64,000 nucleotides of DNA. Source: Steinernema hermaphroditum. Lineage: Eukaryota > Nematoda > Chromadorea > Rhabditida > Steinernematidae. Both the position numbers and the translations under genes were made by a program. A model generated the notes under the pieces. That model was not told where the DNA came from. It was given only the letters and a program-made list of their open reading frames with translations, and did not search any database. Location: NCBI GenBank assembly GCA_030435675.1, contig CM059622.1, forward strand, positions 15,686,001 through 15,750,000. The letters run 5' to 3'. Within the stretch, counting starts at the first letter, position 1, and every line of letters starts with the position of its first letter. Below are positions 1 through 11,741 of this stretch, piece after piece.

Positions 1-333
1 GTGTTTAGAGGTCTTCTAACGGATAGAAAAATCAGAGCAATGAAAATTTCGGGAAGGGAAGTTGTTGAACTGGGGTGTATTTTGACATGGTATGGCACCA
101 CCAGACCGCCTTCAGAAATGCCATAGATTAAGAGTAATTCTCCTTGATCAAAACAACTTCTTCTATCTGTATTTATACTCATTTTTATCGCTATCTTTAC
201 CAGAAGATTAGTTCTCGAAATGAACCATATTTCAAATTGATAGAGATGAGTAAAGTGATAAACGCTGCAAAAATGTAGAGTGTTTGCATGTAGAGTGTTC
301 AGAACACTTTCAGTCGAAGAACCCTATTTTCAG

Positions 334-1342
334 CTCGACAAATCCTCGAGGGACTGGATACCTACTGTCAGGATGAGGAGGACGAGGTATGCAAGGAGTT
401 GCGCAAAATCGTGAGTTTCTTATCACCATACCCGATTAAGCGCCAATTCCATTTCTAGAAGCGCCAGTGTGACATGCTCAACGTGCTAAACGTCGACTGT
501 TGCTGCCCTCCGCATCAGAAGATTATCAACGACAACGGGCACGATCGCTGCTCTGCATTCATCACAAGGAAAGACGGTCGAGAAGAGTACTGTCCCGCGT
601 TACATGTGGCGTGGAAGGACAAAAGAGGCGAATTCTGCTGTGGCGAGAGGGAGGAACGTTGCTGTCGGGGTGGAACGCCTTGTTGCCGAAAGAACGAATG
701 GATGGGACAAGACAACAACGGAAAGCCGTATTGCTGTCCTGATGGAACGGCTTTCCGAGGAAGATACGAAGACGGAGAAGCTGTCTGCTGCCCTCCGAAG
801 ATGTACGTAGTGAAAGGAAATAGGTTTTGCTGTCCAAAAGATTTTGTGTACAGCGAAGCTTTCAAAAGATGCATCGGCGCCATTGAATTCGTAAGTGTCT
901 TTCCTCTCTTACATATGTGAATCTTCATACTTTAGGGTGACAGAAAGCCCCAAAATCAGAAAGAAATGATGAGGGTGTGCATGGACTTGAAAAGCCTTCC
1001 GGTCAAGATCGAAAACGAAGAACAGAACAAAGCTTTAGGAAGCATTTCTCCTGTGCTAGGTGGAATAATCGGTCTACACATCCCCGATGGCCAGCAATTG
1101 AGCGACACCGGCTTCCGATGGTCTGTGGATGGCAGCAAGCCATCATTCTCAAAATGGGCACCTACCGAACCGAATAACATCTATGATACAGAGGTAACAA
1201 CATGCTCCTCTTTTCCAAAGAACGCTTTTTCTAGATCTTTACCCTGCGTGTGCATAGTACTGGGAATTGGCGCGATGTGAACTACAAATGGTCTGTTAGA
1301 CACGCCTTTTGTACAGCTAGCACATACGACAGCCGTGGATGA
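334..1342 (+). CDS. Secreted Cys-rich / C-type lectin domain protein, 5' part missing
   Basis: Four exons are visible: 334-410, 459-890, 936-1193 and 1235-1342, with introns of 48, 45 and 41 nt, all GT-AG and all closing in phase; the stop is TGA at 1340-1342. The start was not found and the gene probably begins left of the window. The first 170 residues are an unusual Cys-rich region with at least six CC pairs (CCPP, CCGE, CCRG, CCRK, CCPD, CCPK). The last 120 residues form a C-type lectin-like domain: VCMDLKSLPVKI at its start, GGIIGLHIP, FRWSVDGS, a WAPTEPNN motif where calcium/sugar-binding EPN-type residues sit in true lectins, then GNWRDVNY and a closing FC. Known family role: secreted, often intestinal or immune-related in worms, binding carbohydrate or protein ligands. 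The ligand is not predictable. The lectin call is secure; the nature of the Cys-rich half is not. Confidence 0.8.
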
Positions 1343-1464
1343 TGGACGTTCTGAAAGCGGTGCTCTTCCGGCATATGCAATAGTTCCAATCTGGAATGTG
1401 CTATTCAGATTTTATTAGTTTTATCTGTAAGACATATTTTTGGAAGATGATGTAGCATTTTGGA

Positions 1465-1470
1465 AATAAA
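1465..1470 (+). promoter_or_regulatory. Polyadenylation signal of the lectin gene
   Basis: AATAAA lies 123 bases after the lectin stop codon, a normal 3' UTR length for a worm gene. Confidence 0.6.
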
Positions 1471-3192
1471 AGAGATTCAAACCCTACTTTTCAATGACCG
1501 ACCACAGCACCTTTTTCATGGGAATTTGGCATGCGTTCACAAGAGTTCCGCATCGTATCTTGACTGGTATCGTTCACGCACTTCCTAACCCATTTTATTG
1601 GAGCAACTGTAGAAAAACAAGTTAAAAAGGGGAAAAGATACATTAGTCTCTTTGTTTACGTAAATCTTATATATTTCACTCAAGGTATGATCAACCCATT
1701 TTGTGGCATACATTTGGATTCCTTATTCATAGAATGTGCAGGGTATAGGGTGGAAAAATGATTCTGACCTAAATTTCGGCTTCTTTGTCTTATTTCGAGT
1801 GCTTACTCCTGAAGTAGTAAGTTATGAATGAATACAGATGAAAAAAGATAGAGCTGAGAAGGTGTTATAAGAACATTTAAACAGGAATCTCTGAGCTAAA
1901 AATGTAAAGCCATTATGAGGGTCAACTTGGTAACATACGGCCTAGGACAGACGTACTTTTTGAGAATTCATAAGAGAAGAGATCAATAAGATATAAGATC
2001 AATTTAATAACTAAATGTTGGCCTCTCTAGTAGTGATGTCGGTCACTTCACTAGAGAGTCCCTAGGTCTTCGCGAGAGCGACCTCCATTCCCTCTCTCCA
2101 CCAACTTGAAATTAGGGACGGACAACGTATTATTATGGCATGCACTGTGTGTCATCTGACGGAGGAAGCAAATCAAGACCAGGATTGCCGGTACAGGATT
2201 TAGAAAGAAATGGTTCTGTTTTGCATGACCACATTGATCAGGGTCAAATTGCCTTCAGTGACAAATTCATGACTCAGATAAGGCTCGCTTTGACTTTGAC
2301 AGACTTTTATTGCAGAGATGCAGACTCCCTACACGGAATTTTTCAGGTCGCTCTTCTCCAAAGTCAAGGCGAACACAAAGGTCTCATCCCGCTATTTTTT
2401 ATGTCATAGTTAGGCTGCTTCCAGGGTTAAGAATGCGGATTACTGCATCACCATCACACCTATGTGAGTTAACATCACAATCCACATGACTGTACGGTTG
2501 AAATTCTAGATTAGAACTCATTGACACCTGAGTCAAGACATCTCATTTTCCACAATTGTACTCTTAGCGACGTCTCCTTCAAACATTTCTGCAAAAATTG
2601 CAGCAACAGTGTCTGGGGAATTTGCAGCTTATGCTGTAGCTGCGACCAAATGTATCCAGAACTCAGATTCAGAATTCAGACCTGTCCGATTTTCGGATAT
2701 GGTTCGTTATTTAAGCCATAATTCGACGAACGACCGGATTTTGTTCTAAATCTGAAATGATGTTTTTAAGTTGAGTTCTTCTGGAAATACATTTGTTTGT
2801 ATTTTCTCAAAAGTGCCGCTACATATCTGCGCGTACACGCGATGTTTTTACGGACTTGTATGTTGTGATGTTCTCCTATGAAAGAAACGCCTTTGATGCC
2901 TAGACACATATCACACTTTAGCTGTGTTGGTTATATAAACCTTGACGGTTTCAATGGACATTGTCCTTGAGCTAACCTTTGCAAGGGTCCTAATTATACT
3001 GCAATCTTCAGATTTTTCTTGAACCCGTTGACCCGTAATCAACGGCTGTGTTACGTGCCATCTTGAGAAGTATCTCCAGTAAATGGCAGTTTCAGGGGAG
3101 TCGTCATTTGTGCAGTTTTAAAACACACACTACAACATACCAGGTATTCCCTAAGGACGTATCTTATCGCCATATCTTCATTCGTAGTCACC
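1471..3192. other. Intergenic, no supported gene
   Basis: AT-rich sequence. Short open frames at 2140-2409 and 2521-2721 have no splice context and no recognisable domain. A near-palindromic stretch around 2034-2060 (GTCGGTCACTTC, then CTAGAGAGTCCC) is the only structure noted. Confidence 0.5.
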
Positions 3193-4767
3193 ATGCTCTA
3201 CTCTCAGCTTATCGGGATAATCGAATTCACTCTACGCATTCCCCAGTATCTAACAGCCATTGTTGGCCTCGTCCTCAGCTTTCGAACGTTCTCACTAAGA
3301 GCTATCTACAAGATATCCCCAATTATCGCCGTTCAGCTACTTGTCAATACCGTGACGATCGTCATATTTGCTCCTTTGGACGTGGCGATTAATCCTTTTC
3401 TTCTTCTTCGATGGTTCTGTAAGTTTTCTAACAAATCGTTGACATTGAATCCGTTGAGGTATTGCAGCGATGAGCAACGTTATCATCAAGACTATTCTTA
3501 TGATAACGGTCGTATCGAAAGCGCTGGTCATTTTCCGAGATTTGGTGGCTATCGGATTTTTCATTCACAGGACCTACTGGCTGCTTCACCCGTTGCAGAT
3601 GAGGAAGACCAGCTATGTAATTGCCGCTTTGATCTTTGCGATCACCTTTGGATTGTCGACTGCCTTTTTAGTGCCCTATTTTGGGGTTCTCGACCAAATC
3701 GATGGAATTAGAGAAGGCAAGTACGACGATATAAAGTTGATCGTAGATATTAAGTAATATACACAGATATAATGCTAGAAGATGGCTGCTTCACCCCATT
3801 GTGCATCTGAAATACATCTACTTTGTGCCTTAAAAAAAGCACATATTTTGGTCATGCACTTGACCATATTTCCAAAAAACCTTTCGGCAATTCAATAATG
3901 AATCCTTGCCGAATTCTACGATCTCATTCTCACCCAAAGATGATCATGAACGTATCGGATCGGTTAGCCGTTCAGCTGACCCGTCATGTTGACGGCTGGT
4001 GCCAGTCGATGCGTCAAACGGTTCATAGATCGGCTGAGTCGAGGCTGGCCATCCGGATGAACGGCTGATTGACTTGCACTTGCAAGACACTTGCCTAGCG
4101 CTGTGTTGATCAGGATTGGACACCCATATTCATTTCATTTATTGGTCTTTACATTTCATTAGTAGGTCAGATTCTGCATCTAGGTCAAAACAGCCATACT
4201 CAGGCCCATGAAAACGGTTCTTACATGGCCAGGTGTGCTTTCCGAAAGCCTTCCCATTGCAGATTGTTTCTACACAAGCTGCGTCACAGGTCCCTACGAC
4301 GTCGGCCGAAAAACCGTCGTCGTCACCATGGTCACCATCTCCATCATCACCGTAATATCAGGCTGTGTTTTTGTGATTGTCCTGCAGAAAAAGGTCACAC
4401 CAGCCGCTGACAAAAAGATCAATCGTGTCCTCAAGTACGAATTCTTGTTTCGATGCGCATTTGAAACGTTTCCCTTCCTCGCCGACGTCATTTCATCTTC
4501 TCTCGTGAGTCGTCTTCCATTCTTAGGTACCACCATTTTCGGTTCATTTAGTTCAAATTCAGCATTGGATACTATCTGGGCGCCTACAGTACCCAGTTCA
4601 TTTCCATGGACATGGCCATTTTTACGGTAGTTTATTACCGTATGCTGAAGAAACACAATCACACTACTACGGTCAATGTTAGCCGCATCAAGGCGGACTT
4701 TTCCGGAGGTAGCGTGCAGAACGCGACTCCTCCGTTTACTGCAAATACGTCGAAAGTTCAAGAGTAG
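3193..4767 (+). CDS. Nematode seven-transmembrane chemoreceptor (serpentine GPCR)
   Basis: Exons 3193-3418, 3468-3716, 4263-4504 and 4552-4767 give a 310-residue protein of normal length for worm chemoreceptors. Hydrophobic helices follow one another from residue 6 onward (IGIIEFTLRIP; AVQLLVNTVTIVIF; IKTILMITVV; YVIAALIFAITFG). An extracellular segment holds DCFYTSC. Later come VVTMVTISIITVISG, a FLFRCAFETFPFLADVI helix and a last helix with YSTQFISMDMAIF, followed by a polar Ser/Thr-rich tail. The start has a good context (CACCATG) just after a TTCGTAG acceptor. Introns 1 and 3 are 49 and 47 nt, but intron 2 is 546 nt. Its only donor that keeps the phase is AG|GCAAGT, a GC-AG intron; the join gives ...DGIRED|CFYTSC. 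Role: plasma-membrane chemosensory receptor, ligand unknown. Subfamily (Srbc/Srx/Srt-like) not assigned. Confidence 0.75.
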
Positions 4768-5829
4768 GATTAGTATCTGACGTCAGGTCTTTAATTGTGC
4801 GTTTTTGCTTGCCCTGTTCTATCCCGGGTCTTTGAATCGTGTACATTCTCGAATTTAACAAAGTCATGTAATTTGTGTGTCACAGCCAGGTAACATCCCA
4901 CATCATTGAGGTATGACATGTTCGTGGACTCGCGTTACTTCTTCCATGTTCTGCACCCAAAACAGAGCCGCTAATGACTGATTCGTTAACAAGAGTCAAA
5001 CAGCAGGAACATGGCATGTCTTAAACAGGTTTTATTCGTTTATCATTGGTTACTTGCCGGTAGATATGTTATGACCGGCTCAACTTGGACCACAGCTTAA
5101 ACGATCTCGGCTGAGCCGGCCGTCAATCGATCGGGTGGATCCATCATTAAACAAAGAAACTATCCGGGGTAACATCAGTTTGACTGGATAGATTTATCTC
5201 GCCAGAGAGGTGGTATTAGCAGACAATTTCAGTAACTAATGAATGACAAAAATCTAGTGGACTTTGTGGTTGGCCAAAGTTCGAGTGACCCGACCCGAGT
5301 ACTGGCTGTCGTTGCGTGTACTCAATGACTCTTAGACTGATGGTGACGACCATGAATTAAAGTCCAAGTGCCGAGCAAGGCTATAGAAATCGAAAGCTCA
5401 GCCTCACTCTTAGACGAATATTAAACGAACTGATCCGTTGAATTAAAGGTGTTCGACCAGAACTTTGCGTGCGGGGACTCGGACTCTGTTCGGACTCGGA
5501 TCCGGGTTCTCGACGCGATTACCATCTCCCCAGCCAAGTGCTTTCAGAAGTGTACTGATATATAGGTTTGCTTTCTATTTTGACAGAAGCAGAAGATATT
5601 GATGTCGCTCCCTCAGGGAAAACAATGAAAAATGAATAGAGTTCCCGTGTCAAAATCCGAAACATGATTATAAACATCGCTCTTAACCAGTAATCCCGTA
5701 CGAATCCGGTCTCGAAAAGACTCGTTCGCCTGAATTTCAACACAAACCATCGTACATAACATTTACTGAATGTCAGGTTCAACAGAAACCGCCGTCAGGA
5801 GGCACATGAAATAACAAAGTAGGACACAA
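4768..5829. other. Intergenic; contains a decayed CGAGTCCG-type repeat
   Basis: No gene supported. Positions 5470-5516 are rich in GGACTCGG and CGGACTCGGA words, one of several such patches scattered through the window. Around 5060-5140 are GGCTGAGCCGGCCG-like words. Confidence 0.5.
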
Positions 5830-5979
5830 TTAGGCGGCTTCTCCTTCAGTCGGCTTCGTCACGGGAGGACCGCCCTGGAGGAAGAGCCATCGCAGAAAGA
5901 TGAACAGTGAGACCATGGAGAGGCAAACGAGAAAGACGAGCCCCACGTCGGGAGCGTACCAGAGCCACGAGTGTTCCAT
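5830..5979 (-). CDS. Micro membrane protein 1 (49 residues, one helix)
   Basis: A single coding exon on the minus strand starts at ATG 5979-5977, 11 bases after a TTTTCAG acceptor (5991-5997 on the plus strand), and ends with TAA at 5832-5830. The product is MEHSWLWYAP, a hydrophobic helix from about residue 12 to 34 (VGLVFLVCLSMVSLFIFLRW), then a short Pro-rich tail (GGPPVTKP). There is no cleavable signal peptide, so a single-pass membrane protein is predicted. The exon is richer in GC than its flanks and has the same layout as three other tiny genes in the window (11.6, 20.9, 31.4 kb). I do not recognise the family. The acceptor-plus-ATG arrangement and base composition support a real gene; no homology is claimed. 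Confidence 0.55.
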   Translation of the reverse strand: MEHSWLWYAPDVGLVFLVCLSMVSLFIFLRWLFLQGGPPVTKPTEGEAA

Positions 5980-7965
5980 TGCAGGAGTGCCTGAAAAGGA
6001 AACTAAAAACAAAACTAACCACGGCGGGCGGCATTTAGCGAACTGTGTTATTGGGCAATGTGATGACGCTGATCTCTCTGGGTGCGTCGCCAACTCGTTC
6101 CCCCGGGAAAGGGACAGGTTTGGGTGCGATATTACCCAATGCGGGAGCGATGAAAGAGACGGTGGTGGAGTGTAAGGTCACGTGGAGGTGAAGGGAGCAT
6201 TGATCAGAAGGGGAAAACTTGAGTTTCAATAGTCACGTTATAAGTGCACTGTGGGAATAGAAGGGCATTTGGCTTTTAATAATTAGCGGTCTAACTTTTG
6301 ACAAGCGAACAGGGCCAAAGATCACTGTGTATGTGACTGATTTTGCTCCAATGTTCAAAATTCGAAAGTGTGCTAAAAAAGACTCTTGTCTCATGAATCT
6401 GTTCCTGTATTAGGATGGTGAGAATTAGGATTGTCAATGTCCAGAATTGAGACGTGTGATTTTTCTCCTGTCGCCTGTAAACTTCTAAGAAAAACCGTCT
6501 AAAGGAACTGATGAAATCGATCAACTGTGTCGGTTATCGGCATGGGTGCCTTTTCGGACAAAAAATTGGCAAATTGTCACCTAGGGTGGTTTCTGCGAGT
6601 TATCCCACGCTAAACATAGCCCGCAAAGGTGCATTACAGCGGATTTTCAATGGTAGGTATTTATTCCATTCGATCGACCTCTTGGAGATGTTGTGTCAAA
6701 TTAGTGTAAGTGCTCTGAACGTACAATCAACGGCTTGGATGCCCAAGAACAACCGCTGTAGCAGTTTTTTAGCATTTACTAACATAGGAATGCTCCAACG
6801 TACCACAAGCCGATCAGACCAAGTTGTGGTGGAGTGAACCAAGGTTTTTACGTATAAAGAAACATAAACTCCACAGCCTGAAATTAGACTAACTGGAATA
6901 GACTAACCCTTAAACTGAAATGGCCGAGACAAACATATCACGATGATTTTGTTCCGCTTTTTTGGACCGAAACGCATAAGAATGCCGCTGATACTGGAAC
7001 AGTGATCCTAATCGAGTTCGAAACTTAGCGAGCCCGAGTCTGGAATCCGAATTCAAACTCATCGGTTAGGCCCTACGAATTTCGGAGGCAATAGAACCAC
7101 TGTAGGGAAGCTGCCGGTGTGTTTCTGACACGTTCTCTTGCCCTTTTGTGTGCTCGCCTTCACCTGTTCGTGCCTGACCGAGCACAGTTTTCATATTTTT
7201 CGGGTCTTTTTAAACTAATAGTGTGATTTGGTGCGGACGACTTTGACTCCCCAGTCTAACCTGGACCCAATCATCTACATCTCATTGCAATCGGCTTTCC
7301 ACTCTTGAGTGCTCTCTCTTGAAACTTGCAACGAGTCCATTAAACTCCACCCGCCTGCAAGTGTACCGAGAAAACAATTAAAAAGCGCGACGTTTCCTTC
7401 TTTGCCGCTTTCCATTATTGGTAACTTCCGAAAATTGCTTTTCATATGCTCTGACGTCACATTTACATAGTCTACGCGTTTGCGCATATCCACATATAAA
7501 TAGTCAACAAGAAACATTCAGTTGCCGACAAAAAATAAAGTGAAGCTTCAAAAAAATCGACAACAAGTCAGCTTTAAAACGACTGTCTTTCTTCTGAGGC
7601 CAATCTAACCAATTTATTTGGCAATCGGGAAAACAACTATTCGATTTTTATGCTGATGGCTATTATTTGTTTTTCTTTAAGAGAGCCTCCATAACACAGC
7701 AAAAACACATTCTTCTGCTCGGCTATATTTCACGTTCTCATCTCCGTCTGACTCATTTTTCACCATAACAACGATCTGTCAGTCACGTTTTCCCGCCTAA
7801 GAACTTAATTAAAATCTTGCCTTCTCGTCTGGAAGTGTTTTCCAACACTCCCAAGGTTTTCTGGGTAACTGCGAAGTTGGGGAACTCCAAGTTTGGCTGG
7901 CAGCCATCCCAAAGGAGTTGGTGTTACGAGTTATGAGGCCTTTTGGATAGATATGAGATTGTCCA
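5980..7965. other. Intergenic, no supported gene
   Basis: Several open frames of 60-110 codons, none with a domain or splice support. A CGAGTTCG/CCCGAGTC patch at 7012-7060 belongs to the scattered CGAGTCCG family, and its lead-in GTGATCCTAATCGAG recurs at 62948. Confidence 0.5.
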
Positions 7966-8375
7966 AGGGATAGGGATAGGGATAGGGATAGGGATAGGGA
8001 TAGGGATAAGGATAGGGATAGGGATAGGGATAGGGATAGGGATAGGGATAGGGATAGGGATAGGGATAGGGATAGGGATAGGGATAGGGATAGGGATAGG
8101 GATAGGGATAGGGATAGGGATAGGGATAGGGATAGGGATAGGGATAGGGATAGGGATAGGGATAGGGATAGGGATAGGGATAGGGATAGGGATAGGGATA
8201 GGGATAGGGATAGGGATAGGGATAGGGATAGGGATAGGGATAGGGATAGGGATAGGGATAGGGATAGGGATAGGGATAGGGATAGGGATAGGGATAGGGA
8301 TAGGGATAGGGATAGGGATAGGGATAGGGATAGGGATAGGGATAGGGATAGGGATAGGGATAGGGATAGGGATAG
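7966..8375 (+). repeat. Hexamer array (GATAGG)n, about 68 units
   Basis: About 410 bases of uninterrupted GATAGG/TAGGGA repeats with one visible variant (GGATAAGG near 8009). All frames stay open (Gly-Ile or Ser-Leu strings on either strand), which explains long meaningless open frames here. The plus strand has regular GGG runs separated by ATA and could fold as G-quadruplexes. The unit is neither the nematode telomere TTAGGC nor the vertebrate TTAGGG. Confidence 0.98.
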
Positions 8376-8454
8376 TCTCATTCAGACAAGGCTAGATTTA
8401 TCTCAAGATCTTCCTTTACACCTTCCCTTAGGAATCGAAGTCCCTCGGGTCACT

Positions 8455-8736
8455 ATGGTCATAAACTACGGCTGGTCTTTGACCCTATTCCTAGCTTTTG
8501 CCCTAACACAGGTGCAACTCTCCCGATCCCTGGCCCCAGCCTTACCTTCTTCTTCTTTAGCTGAACACAACGACAGTATAGATGATTATAGCAATTATAA
8601 AAAGCGAGAGGACGACGACGATGTAGCATTCGGCCATGTCACAGTACCAGGGACAAGGGCACTCGGCCATGGCTGGGTGCAATTCTCCAGATTAGACGGA
8701 TTAGTCGCGAGGGCACATCCGAAATATTTGTTTTGA
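8455..8736 (+). CDS. Small secreted protein, possible peptide precursor
   Basis: A 93-residue single-exon frame beginning with ATG 25 bases after a TTCCCTTAG acceptor. It opens with a convincing signal peptide (MVINYGWS, then LTLFLAFALTQVQLSRSLA), followed by a Ser/Asn-rich linker and a YKKRED dibasic site near residue 49 where a convertase could cut. The last 40 residues (from EDDDDVAFGHVTVPG to ARAHPKYLF) contain no Cys and no Gly-Arg amidation signal. A neuropeptide-like or other secreted peptide precursor fits, but I do not recognise the peptide. The hexamer array ends 80 bases upstream and may sit in or near its promoter. Two hairpins follow the stop codon. Confidence 0.45.
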   Translation: MVINYGWSLTLFLAFALTQVQLSRSLAPALPSSSLAEHNDSIDDYSNYKKREDDDDVAFGHVTVPGTRALGHGWVQFSRLDGLVARAHPKYLF

Positions 8737-8748
8737 GTCGATTTCCCT

Positions 8749-8800
8749 TCGGCGTCGATTGACGTCTGACGCCGAGGCTACTCCTCGGGGCGAGGAGGCC
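8749..8800. repeat. Two consecutive short hairpins after the secreted-peptide gene
   Basis: The first stem pairs CTTCGGCGTC with GACGCCGAGG around an 11-base loop. The second pairs CTCCTC with GAGGAG around GGGGC. Both lie in the probable 3' UTR of the preceding gene. They do not match the histone stem-loop. Confidence 0.5.
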
Positions 8801-11552
8801 ACGCCCCCGTTGTGTTATTTATAAATGCATGTTCCAAACAGAGAGTTAGCCGTGGATATGGGTTTATTTATGCGTTTTTGGGGACCCTGTGTTTTTGAAG
8901 TTGAGGTGGGTCGAGGTGAGAGAACGAGGAAAATCTTTGAATTTTGGAATGAGTGCGAGAGTTGTACTTGCACCTGGGATACACTCAAAACGGAAGGGTG
9001 GCGGGGAAGGAATGAAGGAAACGGCTTTCAGCTACGGAAATGGCCGCCAAGATTGGGTTGAACGTCGTAAAACATGGAAAGTCGATTTATGGGGTGTGGA
9101 AAAGGCGCGAAATATGGGAATTTATGTTGGCAATCTCACTCCATAAACGAGCCACTTATGAAGCAGGCCAAGACTACTGCTGTTTCCGAAATGATTAAGT
9201 GACGTCACGAGGGTTGTCACACCTAAATGTGACATGAGAAAAAGTCGTTCCTAACCCTTTTCGCATGCATGATCGTAACATATCGGCCTTAAAAATTCGA
9301 TATTTTGGCATCTTCAGTAGAATTTAAACTAGCCTTAAAGGATGAATCTACCAAATAACTAAATTTTACGTCCAACGGGAGAACCATTTTCAATTGGACC
9401 TGTACTGCTTCAGTCAGCTCACTGTTCTTCAACACTGACAGGGCTTTTCTGAGATCGAAAATCGTATCCTGCGGAGAGCAGAAGGGGTGTACTGCTTCTT
9501 CCGATTCTTTTGCTCTTTCTTTCAGAGGTCGCTACTGATGTACTCATGATGAAAATGTTTGCTGAATTTATCGTTCCCAAAAGCATATCCCTTGCAGATT
9601 GAACTTTTCTAAATGGTGAAATACGGTCGTCGATCCAACCGTCCTGGTGACCGTAACTTTCTCGTTTTCTATGCACGACCTATTCGTTCTCTATCAATAC
9701 ATCTAACCGAATCAAATCTGGGTTTGTTCGGCACACAAACAGCTGCAAAGTGTGGCCTCTTAAACTACAAAGCTGCCAATCTGAGCAAATATTTCGACCA
9801 GAAATGAAGAACCTCTGACGAATCGATCGTTTAAAACTCGCAATGCGATCTACTGGTCAGTTGGTCGCAATGGTCAGTTTCCTGGAGACTATGAGGTTTG
9901 ACTAGATAACGATTTCACTATTCAACTACATGAAGGATGGAAAATGGCGCGTTCCTTTGTATCATCCGGCTCCTGCCTATCGTAGATTCTAACCATGGAT
10001 CAGATCTCTATGAGATCGCGGTCGATGCCCCTCTCAGTTTCCAGCCGATTCCCACTGCTTTCTACCAACAAAATGACCGCCATCATCTGCAACGTGTGTT
10101 TACCAGGCAGAAATCAAAAACAGGTTTTACTCCGTTCATCTTCCCGAATCAAAAGCATTGCTCGATCAAAATCAAAAGCACCACTCGCAACTACCACCGC
10201 CTATCCAAGTTCTCAATACAAGTGCTTAAGATCCTGGAATCTTGACGTTATTGTAGCCAGTGATGACTACAAGTCCGAAAACGAGACTCGAGAATCGGAC
10301 TCGATGGGTTTTTGGGTATCGAGTCCTGACTCGGGCTCGTACTCTTTTGAGAAACTTAAACGAGTCCGGAATCGGACTTGATGGGATTTCCGCTCGATCA
10401 ACATCACTTATTGTAGCTTTGGTGATTTCATTAGTCCGTCTCCATCTAAATAAGCGTAATACTGTCATACGTTTTCCATTCATCATTCCATATTCAATTC
10501 ATCTTTCTATTTTTGTCTTCGTCCTTTGTGTGAAAGACAATTGATGTATAGATGAAGTCGCTGCAACAACAATTGACATTTCCATCGTCACCCAGCGCCA
10601 TACCTTGCACCTTATTTTCAAAGACTAGGTTAAACCACGGTGCCAGTGCGGGTACGATCATACTTCCTGCTTAGACGATCGATCTTGTAACAACACTGAG
10701 CAAGAACCGATGACGTTCGTCGACGATTGCTGCTTAACGAAGCATTTGCGATGTGTGTAATTGCATCATCACTGAGTACGTTCACTAAAAATGGACTGTT
10801 CTAACGTTATTTGAGCACGATCTTTACCGATCTTCTTGGAGTTGTTCCAGAGAACGGTCAGATAAGAAACTGAAAACAGCTCTCCCCGTTAATGTTGAGA
10901 ACAATCTCGGATTTTTAAGTTTTCCAAATTGACGATTCAATGATGTGTGTTGTCCAAATCTTTTGGATACACCTATGAAAATTCTGCTTCAGCCTTGACC
11001 TGTATCCGAGACTTTGACCTAAAACCGCTGCTGATCCAAAACCGGTTCAAACATTGCAAAGATGAAACGAAGCCAGATACATGAAACGATATTCAAGCAA
11101 TGACGTTCACCTGGTATTGTTTCCATATTCAATCTCTCGTTTCTACTTCCCCATAGTGTGAACCTCAATCATTCCATTCACACGTGCCACTCTCTTGCTG
11201 AGAATTGAAAATTCCAGAAGATCACATCATCGAACTGGTGCTTAACTTGACCCTTCTCAGAACCGCGTGCTTTCTTGCTAAGGCAGATCGTCTGCCATAG
11301 GACCTTGATTTATCAAAGTGACTGTTTTGAACGGTCACTGATCGCAGCGACTTCGAAAGTCAGTTTCGCTGCTTGCAGCCGACGGCAATTCTCTTTGATG
11401 GCGGCGCATCACCTTTTTGCGCCTTCACATTATCAATTCACACGATTTCTCAATGGAATCAAATTTATAGTGATTACAGGTTATAGTACTTTCAAGTATA
11501 CACATATGCACCCGTTAAAGTACAACATAAATTCTGTACATGGCGTCCGTTC
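8801..11552. other. Intergenic, no supported gene
   Basis: Open frames at 8825-9146, 9419-9807 and 9937-10381 lack domains or splice context. Positions 10265-10385 are a clear CGAGTCCG-family patch (GACTCGAG, CGGACTCGATGGG, CGAGTCCGGAATCGGAC). Confidence 0.5.
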
Positions 11553-11741
11553 TTAGACAATGTTGTGACTGAAATCGGCATCATTGACTGGGCCTTTCGG
11601 CGGTAAGGCGGTAGCCTGATTCTGGGTAAGCTTCCGGCGCTGAACGCGAAGACGATAGGTCCAGAAAAGGATGGCTCCGAGGGCGATCAGAAGAAGGACG
11701 ATGATGACTTCGATGGTGGGATAGGATATCGGATACTTCAT
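11553..11741 (-). CDS. Micro membrane protein 2 (62 residues, one helix)
   Basis: A single coding exon on the minus strand. The ATG at 11741-11739 lies six bases after a CTTTCAG acceptor (11748-11754 on the plus strand). The N-terminus MKYPISYPT is short and uncharged, a 20-residue helix follows (IEVIIVLLLIALGAILFW), then a strongly basic stop-transfer segment (YRLRVQRRK) and a polar tail ending HNIV. This is a signal-anchor single-pass protein with a predicted cytosolic tail. The tail end resembles that of the 20.9-kb gene (HTIV). Family not recognised; the layout is shared with the other micro membrane genes. Confidence 0.6.
   Translation of the reverse strand: MKYPISYPTIEVIIVLLLIALGAILFWTYRLRVQRRKLTQNQATALPPKGPVNDADFSHNIV

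Noticed and set aside
3823..4068. Open frame between chemoreceptor exons
   Set aside because: It lies within the 546-nt intron that joins exons 2 and 3 in phase, and the sequence is not protein-like.
7966..8375. Telomere or interstitial telomere
   Set aside because: The unit GATAGG differs from the nematode TTAGGC and the array is flanked by ordinary sequence on both sides.
7809..8395. Long open frames of Ser-Leu or Gly-Ile repeats on both strands
   Set aside because: They are translations of the GATAGG hexamer array, open in every frame by construction.
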